Shown: piece by piece, positions 34,234-43,434 of the stretch
Position numbering within the stretch: the stretch's first letter is position 1
Layout: each line of letters begins with the position of its first letter
NCBI GenBank assembly: GCA_900539185.1
Contig: UQBG01000001.1
Location: forward strand, 62,001-126,000
Length of the DNA: 64,000 nucleotides
DNA from: an uncultured Clostridium sp.
GTDB lineage: Bacteria > Bacillota > Clostridia > Lachnospirales > Lachnospiraceae
Direction: 5' to 3'
The notes under the pieces: model-generated
Seen by the model: the letters and a program-made list of their open reading frames with translations, nothing else
Told to the model about the DNA's origin: nothing
The model's database searches: none
Made by a program: the position numbers and the translations under genes

Positions 34234-35616
34234 CTATTTTTTTCTGTACTTTCTTCCCGATAACCACAAGGTCACTACCGCTGTTATACTGATAAGTAAC
34301 AATGCCATCGCGGTTCCTGCCACAGACGGATCCCCAGTCTTTGGAGAAGCATCCGGTTTGTCAGTCGCAGTAGTTCCGACAGTCGCAGTGGTCGCTGTTG
34401 CTGTTACAACGGATGCTACCGCATACTCTGAAAATTTATCAGAGTAGAAAGTCAGAGTACCTGCCTCTGCATCATAGGTTGCCGGTATTCTCTCATATAC
34501 CCCTTCATGCTCCCGGATCACCACATAGCTCTTTGATGCATCCAGCGTCGTTCCTACATTCAGTATAATGGCTACAGGCTTTGCCAGCTCGGTAAGCTCG
34601 GTGCTCCAAACATCCGTTGCATTCCCTTTGTTCACCACCTGCTCTAAATCTACCTCCACCCAGTTTACGGCCGTTACGGCATCTCCGGTGGTTCCGGCTA
34701 ACATCTTTGCCTTCTCTGCGTCACTCAATGTCGAATCTGCCACTGTCAGCTTCAGATTCCCGGATGTGATCACCTGCTCTCCACCAGTGACTCCTGCTCC
34801 GCTTATCCCCTTTGCCGTCACTGCAGTCTGATCTGCGCTCTTTGTAAACAGTGCGCTAAGATGAAGATTGGTATCCGGCATAACAAATGTAAAGGTGCTG
34901 ACTTCCTTTCCGGCCGTAATCTCTGTACCATTCAGGGCGCCGGCTACAAACTGATATCCATATGCAGGGATCAGCTTTACGGTGACGACACTGCCGGGTA
35001 TAATAACAACTCGCCCGCCTCTGTCATCCTGCCGATTCATATTCTCCTCCGGAATCATCGGCACTTCCAGCCCGGACCATCGTCCGGTTTCTCCCGGCTT
35101 CACGGCAGAGAGAATCTCAACCGTACCATTCTTTATCTTGCCATCTTCTCCATATGTATCATCATATGCCCACACAACTGTACGCACGATCTTATCCGCC
35201 TGTATCGCATATGTACCTGCTGTACTAATCGTATACTCACTGCCGCTCACCAGCCTGCCCCCGTTTGGCAATATCTTCTGTGAACCCGGTCGTATACCGT
35301 CACTGACTTCGACTTTTCCACTGTCATACGTCAGCCGGATCGTAACCGGAACACTCTGAAATGCCTGATGATCTCCCGTCATTGTCGTCCATGTGTTTCC
35401 ATTATCGGTCGTATACTCTACCCGGATCAGACTCTGATTCGGATCATCCGGATCCAGTGCCGTTCCCTCCAGCCACAGCTCTACCTGTGGAGGTGTCGGT
35501 CCGGACGGTGCCGCCGGATCATCTGCATATGCGATCGTACCTCCCCATCCGATTCCGATCAGACACAACAGCAGTGCCAGTGCTCCTATCCCCCAGTTTC
35601 TTATCATTTCTTTCAT
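34234..35616 (-). CDS. Sortase-anchored surface protein, SPKTG type, unknown function
   Basis: A 460-residue secreted protein with a signal peptide (LALLLCLIGIGWGGTIAYADD), beta-rich repeats, a stretch YGYQFVAGALNGTEI...TFVMPDTNLHLSALF like InlB/Flg_new-type repeats near 215-255, and a domain ending in FYSDKFSEYAVAS. A Thr/Ala linker precedes SPKTGD, a hydrophobic span and RKYRKK. The (S/x)PKTG form resembles substrates of C. difficile-type sortase B. SD AGGAGG precedes the ATG at 35616. It follows the LuxR-type regulator by 103 bases. Ligand unknown. Confidence 0.8.
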   Translation of the reverse strand: MKEMIRNWGIGALALLLCLIGIGWGGTIAYADDPAAPSGPTPPQVELWLEGTALDPDDPNQSLIRVEYTTDNGNTWTTMTGDHQAFQSVPVTIRLTYDSGKVEVSDGIRPGSQKILPNGGRLVSGSEYTISTAGTYAIQADKIVRTVVWAYDDTYGEDGKIKNGTVEILSAVKPGETGRWSGLEVPMIPEENMNRQDDRGGRVVIIPGSVVTVKLIPAYGYQFVAGALNGTEITAGKEVSTFTFVMPDTNLHLSALFTKSADQTAVTAKGISGAGVTGGEQVITSGNLKLTVADSTLSDAEKAKMLAGTTGDAVTAVNWVEVDLEQVVNKGNATDVWSTELTELAKPVAIILNVGTTLDASKSYVVIREHEGVYERIPATYDAEAGTLTFYSDKFSEYAVASVVTATATTATVGTTATDKPDASPKTGDPSVAGTAMALLLISITAVVTLWLSGRKYRKK

Positions 35617-35719
35617 ATTGCGCGTCCTCCTATCTTTGCTCTCTGTCCGTTTCCAAGTTTATCCTACAGGATTTCGCGTATTTCTTACAGTTTACATATG
35701 TCTCTATCTTCTATTTTAT

Positions 35720-37201
35720 TTACTTTTCTTCTGCTTTAACCGATGGCAACCAGCTGTAGTAGAACTGAATCAGTCCAATGCGGGACTTTGTTTCGGTCTT
35801 TTCATTCAGGCTGGTGATATGCCGGTATAGAGCCGCTCTGGAAATGAAGAGTTGTTCCGCTATATTCTGCACATTTTCATCCGATGATAACAGTACCTGC
35901 AAAACCTCCTGTTCCCTCTGTGTCAGACTATATGTATTCACAAAGGCAGCCAGCTTCTCTTCCTCCGTTATCCGTCCACCCATTTCGGCTTCCTGATCCG
36001 TTTCTTTTTCTTTATCCGTTTCCGCTCTCTTATCCACCTCCGGTGGGTGTGTCATGAGATTCGTATATACCGTCATACCAACGCTTAACAGCATAAACAA
36101 AACCAACGCCACGATAATGATTGCCATGTGACTGCCACTCGCCAGCAGATGAACCGAATAGGCACCGGTAATAATCGCACATAGGTTATTCGCAGCACGC
36201 CCCATACCGGCCCATAACTCCGGAAGCTTCGCATAGCGTGCCAGTTCCATAAATCCGGTCGTAAAGTAGACCACAAAGAATCCGGCAGACAGATAAAATA
36301 CCGTCAGTCCTACCAGAAACATCCCGCCCCACTGAATGATTACAACACAGATGGTCGACAACAATGTGATACAGTACATGATCAGATTCATATACTTTCG
36401 TCTCCGGATATCAAACAGAAAACCTGCCAGACATCCACTCACCGCCAGCAGCAGCCGCGGCCACTGACCGATATCCATTACGCCATCTGCATGTCCTAAC
36501 GTAACTGCATTGTCCAGAGTCGAGAAAATGCAGGTCATAAGTATTATGATCAAAAATAATACCACTCCGGCCTTCTCCGGTGATAAACGGTATCTCTCTT
36601 CCGCTATTCCGTCTACGTTTCTCTCATCTATGTCTTTCTCCCCGGCATTTTTTTCACACTTCTGCAGCAGTAAAACCAACACAATAACCGCCAGTGTCAA
36701 AACCAACGCTTCCATCAGAGCTCCGCGTATTAATACATGATTCAGATATTGAAACAGAATTCCGAGGGCATATGCCAGTCCAATCACTGTCGCCAGATAC
36801 GGAAAATTCCGCAGTTCTCTTGCTGCTATATAATGAACCGCTCCACCGATCAGCCCCAGTATCACAAACACCAGACATCCGGACAAAAAAAGCTGCAAAT
36901 AAGACTGAGGCAGCTGCATCAAAAAGATCCCTGCAACTCCCAGCACTGCCAGTGCTGTCCCGACGCCTCTTCTCAGCGTCCCCTTTATCCATCGATACAG
37001 GACCGGAAATAGCCAAAATCCTATCACACTGATTCCTAATATATAGTTCTGTGCCTTTACAACTCCCTGGGCGTCCGTCACCCAGGTCATTTTGTCATCA
37101 AATAAATACTCTGTTCCCAGGAACAGAAAGTTAAAAATTGCAAGCTCCAGTATCACTTTTCCTACGGTTCGATTGCATACCGCCTTTAATCTTTTATTCA
37201 T
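35720..37201 (-). CDS. Membrane-embedded LuxR-type transcription regulator (MFS-like sensor plus HTH)
   Basis: A 493-residue protein. About twelve hydrophobic spans fill residues 15-400 in an MFS-transporter-like pattern, followed by a charged linker and a C-terminal LuxR/GerE helix-turn-helix (YSLTQREQEVLQVLL...NIAEQLFISRAALYRHITSL, about 430-490). It probably senses a ligand in the membrane while bound to DNA. Targets are unknown; the SPKTG surface-protein gene next in the same direction and the divergent ABC transporter are candidates. SD GGAGACAGGAAAG precedes the ATG. Confidence 0.82.
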   Translation of the reverse strand: MNKRLKAVCNRTVGKVILELAIFNFLFLGTEYLFDDKMTWVTDAQGVVKAQNYILGISVIGFWLFPVLYRWIKGTLRRGVGTALAVLGVAGIFLMQLPQSYLQLFLSGCLVFVILGLIGGAVHYIAARELRNFPYLATVIGLAYALGILFQYLNHVLIRGALMEALVLTLAVIVLVLLLQKCEKNAGEKDIDERNVDGIAEERYRLSPEKAGVVLFLIIILMTCIFSTLDNAVTLGHADGVMDIGQWPRLLLAVSGCLAGFLFDIRRRKYMNLIMYCITLLSTICVVIIQWGGMFLVGLTVFYLSAGFFVVYFTTGFMELARYAKLPELWAGMGRAANNLCAIITGAYSVHLLASGSHMAIIIVALVLFMLLSVGMTVYTNLMTHPPEVDKRAETDKEKETDQEAEMGGRITEEEKLAAFVNTYSLTQREQEVLQVLLSSDENVQNIAEQLFISRAALYRHITSLNEKTETKSRIGLIQFYYSWLPSVKAEEK

Positions 37202-37243
37202 ACTTTCCTGTCTCCATCAGACCTATTTTATCCTCTTTTTACT

Positions 37244-37271
37244 ATTATAATCAAATGTGCCATTTACACAA
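37244..37271 (-). promoter_or_regulatory. Promoter of the LuxR-type membrane regulator
   Basis: TTGTGT (37271-37266), 16 bases, TATAAT (37249-37244) on the minus strand, divergent from the ABC transporter promoter at 37317. Confidence 0.6.
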
Positions 37272-37316
37272 GTAGTCATTTATTTTTCGTGTATGTTGTC
37301 TTTCGTTCGTCTTACA

Positions 37317-37344
37317 TTGACACCTATCCTTTCCTTATGATAAT
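37317..37344 (+). promoter_or_regulatory. Promoter of the amino-acid ABC transporter operon
   Basis: Perfect -35 TTGACA (37317-37322), 16 bases, GATAAT (37339-37344). TAATAT two bases further is an alternative -10. The leader to the ATG is about 83 bases and shows no riboswitch that I recognise. Confidence 0.65.
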
Positions 37345-37433
37345 ATAAAACTCGTGTGACAGACCTACGATCTGCTTACATAATAATAAAACGGTATGAG
37401 AATCGATACGAATTCTCAGAAAGGAAACGAGCG

Positions 37434-38216
37434 ATGAAGAAAAAACTCTTATGTTTAGTTGCAGGTTTAACTCTGGGTGCTATGCTGTTGACCGGTTGCG
37501 GTAAGAGCAATGGCAAGACCTTTACAGTCGGCTTTGATGCAGAATATCCACCTTACGGTTATATGGATGAAAACGGTGAATACACCGGCTTCGATCTGGA
37601 GCTTGCACAGGCTGTCTGCGATCTGGAAGGCTGGGAGCTGGTAAAGCAGCCTATCGTATGGGATAACAAGGATAACGAATTAAACTCCGGTTCGATCGAC
37701 TGTATCTGGAACGGATTCACAATGGACGGTCGTGAGGATGATTATGCATGGTCCGATCCATATGTGGATAACAGTCAGGTAATCGTTGTATCTGCCGATG
37801 CCGGTATCAACCAGTTATCCGATCTGAATGGCAAGGTTGTTGGTGTACAGGCAGCTTCCGCCGCCCTGGCCGTATTACAGGACGAGAAGCAGCAGAAGGC
37901 ATTAGCCGATACCTTTGGAAAGCTTCAGGAATTCGCTGATTACAATACTGCATTTGCAGAGCTGGAGGCCGGTTCCGTTAATGCGATTGCTATGGATATC
38001 GGTGTTGCTCAGTATCAGATCGATAGTCGTGATGCTGGAAAGTTCATCATTCTGGATGAGCATTTGAACTCTGAGCAGTATGCGATCGGCTTTGCACTGG
38101 ACAATACAGAATTACGTGATACTGTAAATAAAGATCTGCACACATTAAAGGAGAACGGAACCTTTGATGAACTTGCTGAAAAGTACGGCCTTACCGATAT
38201 GGTCTGCTTAGAATAA
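37434..38216 (+). CDS. Amino-acid ABC transporter substrate-binding lipoprotein
   Basis: A 260-residue family-3 periplasmic-binding-type protein. The lipoprotein signal ends in LLTGC (Cys about 20). The mature part starts with TVGFDAEYPPYGYMDENGEY and includes GFDLELAQAVC and the hinge region GVAQYQIDS typical of polar amino-acid binders (Gln, His, Arg, Cys). The real ATG is 37434 with SD AAAGGAAA; the open frame upstream is in the leader. It heads a three-gene importer operon. The precise amino acid is not deducible. Confidence 0.92.
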   Translation: MKKKLLCLVAGLTLGAMLLTGCGKSNGKTFTVGFDAEYPPYGYMDENGEYTGFDLELAQAVCDLEGWELVKQPIVWDNKDNELNSGSIDCIWNGFTMDGREDDYAWSDPYVDNSQVIVVSADAGINQLSDLNGKVVGVQAASAALAVLQDEKQQKALADTFGKLQEFADYNTAFAELEAGSVNAIAMDIGVAQYQIDSRDAGKFIILDEHLNSEQYAIGFALDNTELRDTVNKDLHTLKENGTFDELAEKYGLTDMVCLE

Positions 38217-38234
38217 TAAGAGGGGATATCGAAC

Positions 38235-38882
38235 ATGTCATTTTCAGTTATTATCTCCCAGCTGGCCCAGGGTATGTTAACCACCGTCAGTATCTTCTTT
38301 CTGACTCTGATTTTCTCCATGCCTTTGGGGTTTCTGGTTGCCTTTGGTCGGATGTCAAAGAACCACGTGATCCGATCCATCACACAATTTTATATATCCG
38401 TTATGCGTGGAACTCCTCTGATGCTTCAGCTAATGGTTGTATACTTTTTCCCGTGGTATCTGTTTAAGATCCAGATCGGCAGCGGCTGGCGGTTTCCTGC
38501 CATCATCTTAGGCTTTGCCATCAACTATGCCGCTTACTTTGCAGAGATCTACCGTTCCGGAATCGAGGCGATTCCCAAGGGACAGCATGAAGCAGCCAAG
38601 CTGTTAGGCTATAATAAGGTACAGACCTTTATGAAGATTATCCTTCCTCAGGTGATCAAGATTATATTACCTTCGGTTACCAATGAGATCATTACTTTGG
38701 TCAAGGATACTTCTCTGGCATTTACATTATCCTGCATAGAGATGTTCACAGTAGCAAAGCAGATCGCCGCTGCAGAGACTTCGATGGTACCGTTTGCGGT
38801 AGCTGCTCTCTTCTACTATGTATTCAACCTGTTAGTTTCCTTTATCATGGGACGGGTTGAGAAGAAACTAAGCTACTACTAG
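38235..38882 (+). CDS. Amino-acid ABC transporter permease (HisM/GlnP family)
   Basis: A 215-residue polytopic permease with about five spans. The N-terminal part is typical of HEQRo permeases (FYISVMRGTPLMLQLMVVYF) and the EAA loop is YRSGIEAIPKGQHEAAKLLGY near residue 110. A single permease gene implies a homodimer. SD AGAGGGG precedes the ATG. It lies 18 bases after the binding protein. Confidence 0.94.
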   Translation: MSFSVIISQLAQGMLTTVSIFFLTLIFSMPLGFLVAFGRMSKNHVIRSITQFYISVMRGTPLMLQLMVVYFFPWYLFKIQIGSGWRFPAIILGFAINYAAYFAEIYRSGIEAIPKGQHEAAKLLGYNKVQTFMKIILPQVIKIILPSVTNEIITLVKDTSLAFTLSCIEMFTVAKQIAAAETSMVPFAVAALFYYVFNLLVSFIMGRVEKKLSYY

Positions 38883-38893
38883 GAGGTGCCGTT

Positions 38894-39685
38894 ATGGATA
38901 CAACACAATCAGGCGTAGCAGCAAATGCGCCATATCTGGAAATGAATCATGTTCGAAAGTCCTTTGATGACCTGGAGGTTTTAAAGGACATTTCCCTAAC
39001 CGTACATCAGGGCGAGGTTGTTTCAATCATCGGGCCATCCGGCTCCGGCAAATCAACCCTGCTGCGATGTGCTACCCTTTTGGAAACCATGGATGAAGGC
39101 GATCTTTCCTATCTGGGACATTCAGCAGCAACCATGCAGAACGGTCACACCGCATATGCGAAGCCTGCCGAGCTGGACACCATCAAGCAGAGCTTTGGCC
39201 TGGTCTTCCAGAACTTCAATCTGTTTCCGCATTATAACGTCATGAAGAATCTGACGGATGCTCCGATTCATGTGCAGAAACGACCAAAAGAGGAGGTTTA
39301 TGCAGAGGCTAAGAAGCTGTTGGAGCAGATGGGATTATCTGACAAGGCGGACTACTATCCGCACCAGTTATCCGGTGGACAGCAACAGCGTGTTGCCATC
39401 GCCCGGGCTTTGGCTCTGAATCCCGATGTGCTGTTCTTTGATGAACCAACCTCCGCACTGGATCCCGAGCTCACCGGAGAGGTTCTAAAGGTTATTAAAC
39501 AGCTGGCAGAGGAACATATGACGATGATCATCGTAACGCATGAGATGGAATTTGCCAGAAAGGTATCTGACCGGGTACTCTTTATGGATAAGGGCTATGT
39601 TGTTGTCGAAGGATCACCGGAAGAAGTCTTCCACTCCGGAAACGAACGTATTCAGGAGTTCCTTGGAAAACTAAAAAATTCTTAA
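38894..39685 (+). CDS. Amino-acid ABC transporter ATPase (GlnQ family)
   Basis: A 263-residue ATPase. Walker A GPSGSGKST near 47, Q-loop LVFQNFNLFPH near 97, signature LSGGQQQR near 154, Walker B ALNPDVLFFDEPTSALD near 169 and the switch His in IIVTHEM. It has a longer insert between Walker A and Q-loop (LGHSAATMQNGHTAYAKPAE) than standard GlnQ, as in some clostridial members. SD GGAGG precedes the ATG. A terminator follows. Confidence 0.94.
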   Translation: MDTTQSGVAANAPYLEMNHVRKSFDDLEVLKDISLTVHQGEVVSIIGPSGSGKSTLLRCATLLETMDEGDLSYLGHSAATMQNGHTAYAKPAELDTIKQSFGLVFQNFNLFPHYNVMKNLTDAPIHVQKRPKEEVYAEAKKLLEQMGLSDKADYYPHQLSGGQQQRVAIARALALNPDVLFFDEPTSALDPELTGEVLKVIKQLAEEHMTMIIVTHEMEFARKVSDRVLFMDKGYVVVEGSPEEVFHSGNERIQEFLGKLKNS

Positions 39686-39706
39686 TTTCATAAATATAGG
39701 ATATTC

Positions 39707-39756
39707 AAAACAAGCACCTGCAATCTCAAACAAATCAGATTTCAGGTGCTTGTTTT
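39707..39756. terminator. Bidirectional terminator between the ABC transporter and ribF
   Basis: A 14-bp stem (39707-39720 with 39743-39756) that extends inward through AATCT/AGATT after one mismatch, with a loop of about 10 bases and T6 on the plus strand. On the minus strand the right arm codes for the last residues of ribF (stop at 39735), followed after the left arm by TTTTG. It ends the rimP-to-ribF operon. Confidence 0.8.
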
Positions 39757-40658
39757 TTCAGTTTCTTTTTCGCTTCCCGGATATCTGTCTGCATCTGTGC
39801 AACCAGTACATCCAGATTCTCAAACTTCTGTTCCCGCCGCAGAAAATGAAGTAACTCTACCTCCAGATCGTCCCCATAGATATTCCGATCAAACGCGAAG
39901 ATATAGGTCTCCAGTCCCGCTTCGGCTTTTTCACTGACGGTCGGTTTACAGCCCAGATTGGCGATTCCATAGTATACCTTCTGTTTCCAGTGAATCCGAG
40001 CCGCATAGACCCCATATGGCGGTACCAGTTTATCCTCCGGAACCCTCTGATTCGCGGTTGGAATCCCGATGGTACGTCCCAGTGCCTGTCCATGCACGAC
40101 CGGACCCGATATCCGGTATCCATGTCCTAAGCACGCCGTCACCCGTTCCATATCTCCGGCTTCGATTGCTTCCCTTATAACAGAAGAGCTGATATCCTGA
40201 TGCTGTTCCTGCAGCTTCTCAAATATTTTCACTTCAAACCCTTTTTGTTGCCCGATCCGTTTTAACAGTTCTGCATCCCCGGATCGATGTTTTCCAAAGT
40301 GAAAATCACTGCCGACTGTAACTGCACGAACGCCTAACTGTCCGATCAGGATCTGATCGACAAACTCCTCCGGCTGCAGATTGGCAAAGCCTTCCGAAAA
40401 TGGATATTCCAGCAATACCTGTATCCCTGTATCCCCTGACTGCTTAACCTTTTCTGCATGACTGTCAATATGTTTACCGCTTCCGATCTGTCTTCCTGCC
40501 GGAGCAAACGTAAAGATCACACCCGTCATTCCTCGCTTCTGCCACTCTAAGACCTGTGCGAGCAGAAGCTGATGTCCCCGATGAAATCCGTCGAACTTTC
40601 CTAAGGCAATCGCTGTATTCTGTAATTTTAAGTTCTTTACTTCTGTAATGTGCTGCAT
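39735..40658 (-). CDS. ribF: Bifunctional riboflavin kinase / FAD synthetase
   Basis: A 307-residue RibF. The N-terminal FMN adenylyltransferase domain has ALGKFDGFHRGHQLLLAQ (about 16-33) and the ISSSVIREAIEAGD motif (about 157). The C-terminal flavokinase has GRTIGIPTANQRVPEDKLVPPYGVYA (about 195). It makes FMN and FAD. It is last in the rimP operon, the usual place beside truB. Its final codons lie in the terminator stem. Confidence 0.96.
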   Translation of the reverse strand: MQHITEVKNLKLQNTAIALGKFDGFHRGHQLLLAQVLEWQKRGMTGVIFTFAPAGRQIGSGKHIDSHAEKVKQSGDTGIQVLLEYPFSEGFANLQPEEFVDQILIGQLGVRAVTVGSDFHFGKHRSGDAELLKRIGQQKGFEVKIFEKLQEQHQDISSSVIREAIEAGDMERVTACLGHGYRISGPVVHGQALGRTIGIPTANQRVPEDKLVPPYGVYAARIHWKQKVYYGIANLGCKPTVSEKAEAGLETYIFAFDRNIYGDDLEVELLHFLRREQKFENLDVLVAQMQTDIREAKKKLKKQAPEI

Positions 40659-40670
40659 ATCTAATCCTGC

Positions 40671-41600
40671 TTATAAAAACATTTTATATGGTCGAAACTC
40701 TCCGGATCCGAGATCATATTCATAGATCCCCGTAAATTGTTTCTCGGAATCATACACCAGATACTTTGGTATCTCGTCCGCATGATCGACTTCCCCGGTC
40801 TCTGTCTGTGTTCCCTCTGTCATCGATGCGATCCGTTCCTTCCGGAACTTATTTCCATTATGAATCAGCTTATCTCCGGCCGCATCCATGTAGATCTTCG
40901 GAAGCTCCGCATACATTGCATCCACAGCGGTGATATACGCATTTAATGTTCCATCCTTCTCATAGTGTTCAATCTCTGACAATCGAAGGCTCTTCTCTGC
41001 CCGGAACCCACAGGCTCCGGTTCGCATCAGATGCTCCATACAGCCTCCGCAGCCCAGCTTTTCTCCGATATCCCGGCACAGGCTCCGAATATAGGTTCCC
41101 CGGCTGCACCGGATTCGCAGCCGCACTCTCGGCAGATCCATCTCCAGAATCTCCAGTGTATAGATCGTAACCGACCGTGGCTTTCGCTCCACCGTCTGGC
41201 CCTGTCTGGCCAGATCATATAGCTTCTGGCCGTTTACCTTTATCGCCGAATACATCGGCGGAATCTGATCATAGGTACCGATATAGCTCTCAACAGCCTC
41301 CCGTACAGCCTCCTCCGACACGTTCACCGGCTTTCGCTCCAGTACCGTTCCTGTCATATCTTCCGTATCTGTCGTGGTTCCCAAAAGCAGAACCGCTTCA
41401 TATTCTTTATCGTGATCCGGCAGGATGTCGCATAGCCGGGTGGCCTTTCCCAGACAGACCACCAGAACCCCTTCTGCCTGTGGATCCAGCGTTCCGGTAT
41501 GACCGATCTTCTTCTGATGCAGGATTCCCCGCAGTTTCGCTACCACATCAAATGAAGTATAGCCCGGCTCCTTATATACATTGATTACTCCATCATACAT
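40671..41600 (-). CDS. truB: tRNA pseudouridine-55 synthase
   Basis: A 309-residue TruB. The catalytic motif is GHTGTLDPQAEGVL with Asp near residue 38; KATRLCDILP and the RIRCSRGTYIRSLCRDIG motif follow. It makes Psi55 in the T-loop of tRNAs. The C-terminal part has a moderately long insert with charged residues before the last 30 residues. SD GAGG is present near ATG 41600. Confidence 0.96.
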   Translation of the reverse strand: MYDGVINVYKEPGYTSFDVVAKLRGILHQKKIGHTGTLDPQAEGVLVVCLGKATRLCDILPDHDKEYEAVLLLGTTTDTEDMTGTVLERKPVNVSEEAVREAVESYIGTYDQIPPMYSAIKVNGQKLYDLARQGQTVERKPRSVTIYTLEILEMDLPRVRLRIRCSRGTYIRSLCRDIGEKLGCGGCMEHLMRTGACGFRAEKSLRLSEIEHYEKDGTLNAYITAVDAMYAELPKIYMDAAGDKLIHNGNKFRKERIASMTEGTQTETGEVDHADEIPKYLVYDSEKQFTGIYEYDLGSGEFRPYKMFL

Positions 41601-41605
41601 CGATT

Positions 41606-42562
41606 CTACGCCTCATTTAATGCCTGTCGGATCTGCTCTAATACCTCTGCTTCTACCTGACTCTGTTCGCCGGCTAATGAAAATCCGGCTGCCCGGATAT
41701 GTCCGCCGCCCTCGTGTGTAAGGGCAATCTTGCTGACATCCACTTTCTCATTTGAACGCAGGCTGAACTTATATACATCCGGTTCATACTCATAATAAAA
41801 GACTGCTACTTCTATGCCTCTTGTAATACGAATCTGATCCACGACACCGTCTACATCCACGCTGCTCGCATGATAATGATCAAAGACCTCTTTGCGCAGG
41901 CAGGTAACGATACACTGTCCATCCAGCTCCATATGACTGTTTAACAGTGCCTGTCCTAAGATCTGGTTCTGCATATGCGTCTTACTGTAAAAGGTATCAT
42001 CGATCGTCTTCTGCGGATTCGCACCCAGTGCGATCAGATCACCGGCTACACACATCGTTTCCTTCGTGGTATTGCTATGCTTAAATACTCCGGTATCATG
42101 TACGATCCCCAGATACAAAGACTCTGCACAATATTTGCTGATCTTATCCCGCTCTAAAATACCATAGATCGCCTCGCAGGCGGCCGATGCCTCCGGTCGA
42201 ACCAGACAGATATCACCATAGCCCGGATTGCTGGCATGATGATCGATCGCCACCTTTTTCTTTGCTGTCTCATAGTAAACGGAAAACTCCCCAAACCGAT
42301 CCGTGCTGGCACAGTCCAGAGCCAGACACAGATCGTAGCTTCGATCCGGACGCACCTCATGGCAGATGGTATCTGCTCCCCGCAGGAACAGGAACTTATC
42401 ATCAAATGCTCCCAGATAGATATCTACCTGTTTACCCGGATAATTGTCTATAATATAATTATACATTCCCGTACAGGAACCCACACAGTCTCCATCCGGA
42501 CGTACGTGTCCCAGAATCACGATGGTCTGTGCTTCTGCTATTGCCTGCAAATACTGATTCAT
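41606..42562 (-). CDS. nrnA: Bifunctional oligoribonuclease / PAP phosphatase NrnA
   Basis: A 318-residue DHH/DHHA1 phosphoesterase. The Asp/His motifs are LGHVRPDGDCVGS (about 17), CLALDCAS (about 85) and the DHHASN signature (about 112); DHHA1 has GGGHIRAAGFS near the C-terminus. It degrades nanoRNA and 3'-phosphoadenosine 5'-phosphate. It sits between rbfA and truB, the classical order. Confidence 0.95.
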   Translation of the reverse strand: MNQYLQAIAEAQTIVILGHVRPDGDCVGSCTGMYNYIIDNYPGKQVDIYLGAFDDKFLFLRGADTICHEVRPDRSYDLCLALDCASTDRFGEFSVYYETAKKKVAIDHHASNPGYGDICLVRPEASAACEAIYGILERDKISKYCAESLYLGIVHDTGVFKHSNTTKETMCVAGDLIALGANPQKTIDDTFYSKTHMQNQILGQALLNSHMELDGQCIVTCLRKEVFDHYHASSVDVDGVVDQIRITRGIEVAVFYYEYEPDVYKFSLRSNEKVDVSKIALTHEGGGHIRAAGFSLAGEQSQVEAEVLEQIRQALNEA

Positions 42563-42620
42563 CTTGTACCTCGTTTTCTATTTCTCGGTTTCTCACCCTT
42601 GCCATTGGTTGTTTCTGTTT

Positions 42621-43001
42621 TTATTCTTCTGTCTCTTCTTCCCGGTCATACGCTTCGACGTGCAGATCTGCGATCTTCTTAGACATGGCTGCACCATATG
42701 CAATGGAATCATCCAATATGAATGTCAGCTCGGGTGTATTCCGCAGATTGACTCTGTGCGCCAGTTCCCGGCGGATATAGCCTTCCGCACTCTTTAAGCC
42801 GGCCAGTGTATTCTGCTGCTCTTCTTCTCCGCCCATTACACTGATATATGCCTTGCAGGTCTTCAGATCCGGTGCCACCTGCACATCTGTAACCGATGTC
42901 AGGAAATGAATCCGTGGATCCTTTACTTCCCGGATAATCATGCTCAGTTCCTTCTGAACCTCACTATTGATCCTTGTGTTTTTCACACTATTCTTTCTCA
43001 T
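42621..43001 (-). CDS. rbfA: Ribosome-binding factor A
   Basis: A 126-residue RbfA with a KH-like fold (INSEVQKELSMIIREVKDPRI at the start; FILDDSIAYGAAMSKKIADL near the end). It helps 16S rRNA 5'-end maturation and cold adaptation. The short acidic tail EETEE is ordinary. SD GAGGTAATAGA precedes the ATG. Confidence 0.96.
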   Translation of the reverse strand: MRKNSVKNTRINSEVQKELSMIIREVKDPRIHFLTSVTDVQVAPDLKTCKAYISVMGGEEEQQNTLAGLKSAEGYIRRELAHRVNLRNTPELTFILDDSIAYGAAMSKKIADLHVEAYDREEETEE

Positions 43002-43010
43002 TCTATTACC

Positions 43011-43433
43011 TCAATCAAATACGATTTCCGGACGCTTTTCCCAGCTCAGTTTCAGACCTACATAGTCCCCCAGCTTCAGATTATGCTTTTCATACTCTTC
43101 CCGTGGGACCTGTACCGTCATCGTCAGAATCTCGTACTTCGCATCCTTATAAAATTTATTATAATACATGACCATACAGCCGATCTTTCGCTTCGACTTG
43201 TTTGTAATCATGCAAAACCATGCCGGAGCAATCACCGCTACCGGCAGTCCCTCTGCCTCCCGATATGGAGTCCGGATCAGATATTCTTTCTCCACATCAG
43301 ACATTATTAGTATTGGATCATCGGACTGTGGTTTATACTTATCCCACAGACAGACGATTCCCCCAAATATTATCATGACTCCGTTCGCTGCAAGCAACGC
43401 AAGGAATACATAATCTCCAGCTCCCAACTGCAT
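43011..43433 (-). CDS. Single-span membrane protein of unknown function between infB and rbfA
   Basis: A 140-residue protein. The N-terminus has one hydrophobic span (YVFLALLAANGVMIIFGGIVCLW, split by no charged residue), followed by a cytosolic or outer domain with PVAVIAPAWFCMITNKSKRK and KLGDYVGLKLSWEKRPE. I recognise no family. ATG 43433 is chosen because GGAGG, located in the last codons of infB, is 12 bases upstream; the frame opens earlier inside infB. It is an extra gene in the otherwise conserved infB-rbfA junction. Confidence 0.65.
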   Translation of the reverse strand: MQLGAGDYVFLALLAANGVMIIFGGIVCLWDKYKPQSDDPILIMSDVEKEYLIRTPYREAEGLPVAVIAPAWFCMITNKSKRKIGCMVMYYNKFYKDAKYEILTMTVQVPREEYEKHNLKLGDYVGLKLSWEKRPEIVFD

Positions 43434-43434
43434 G

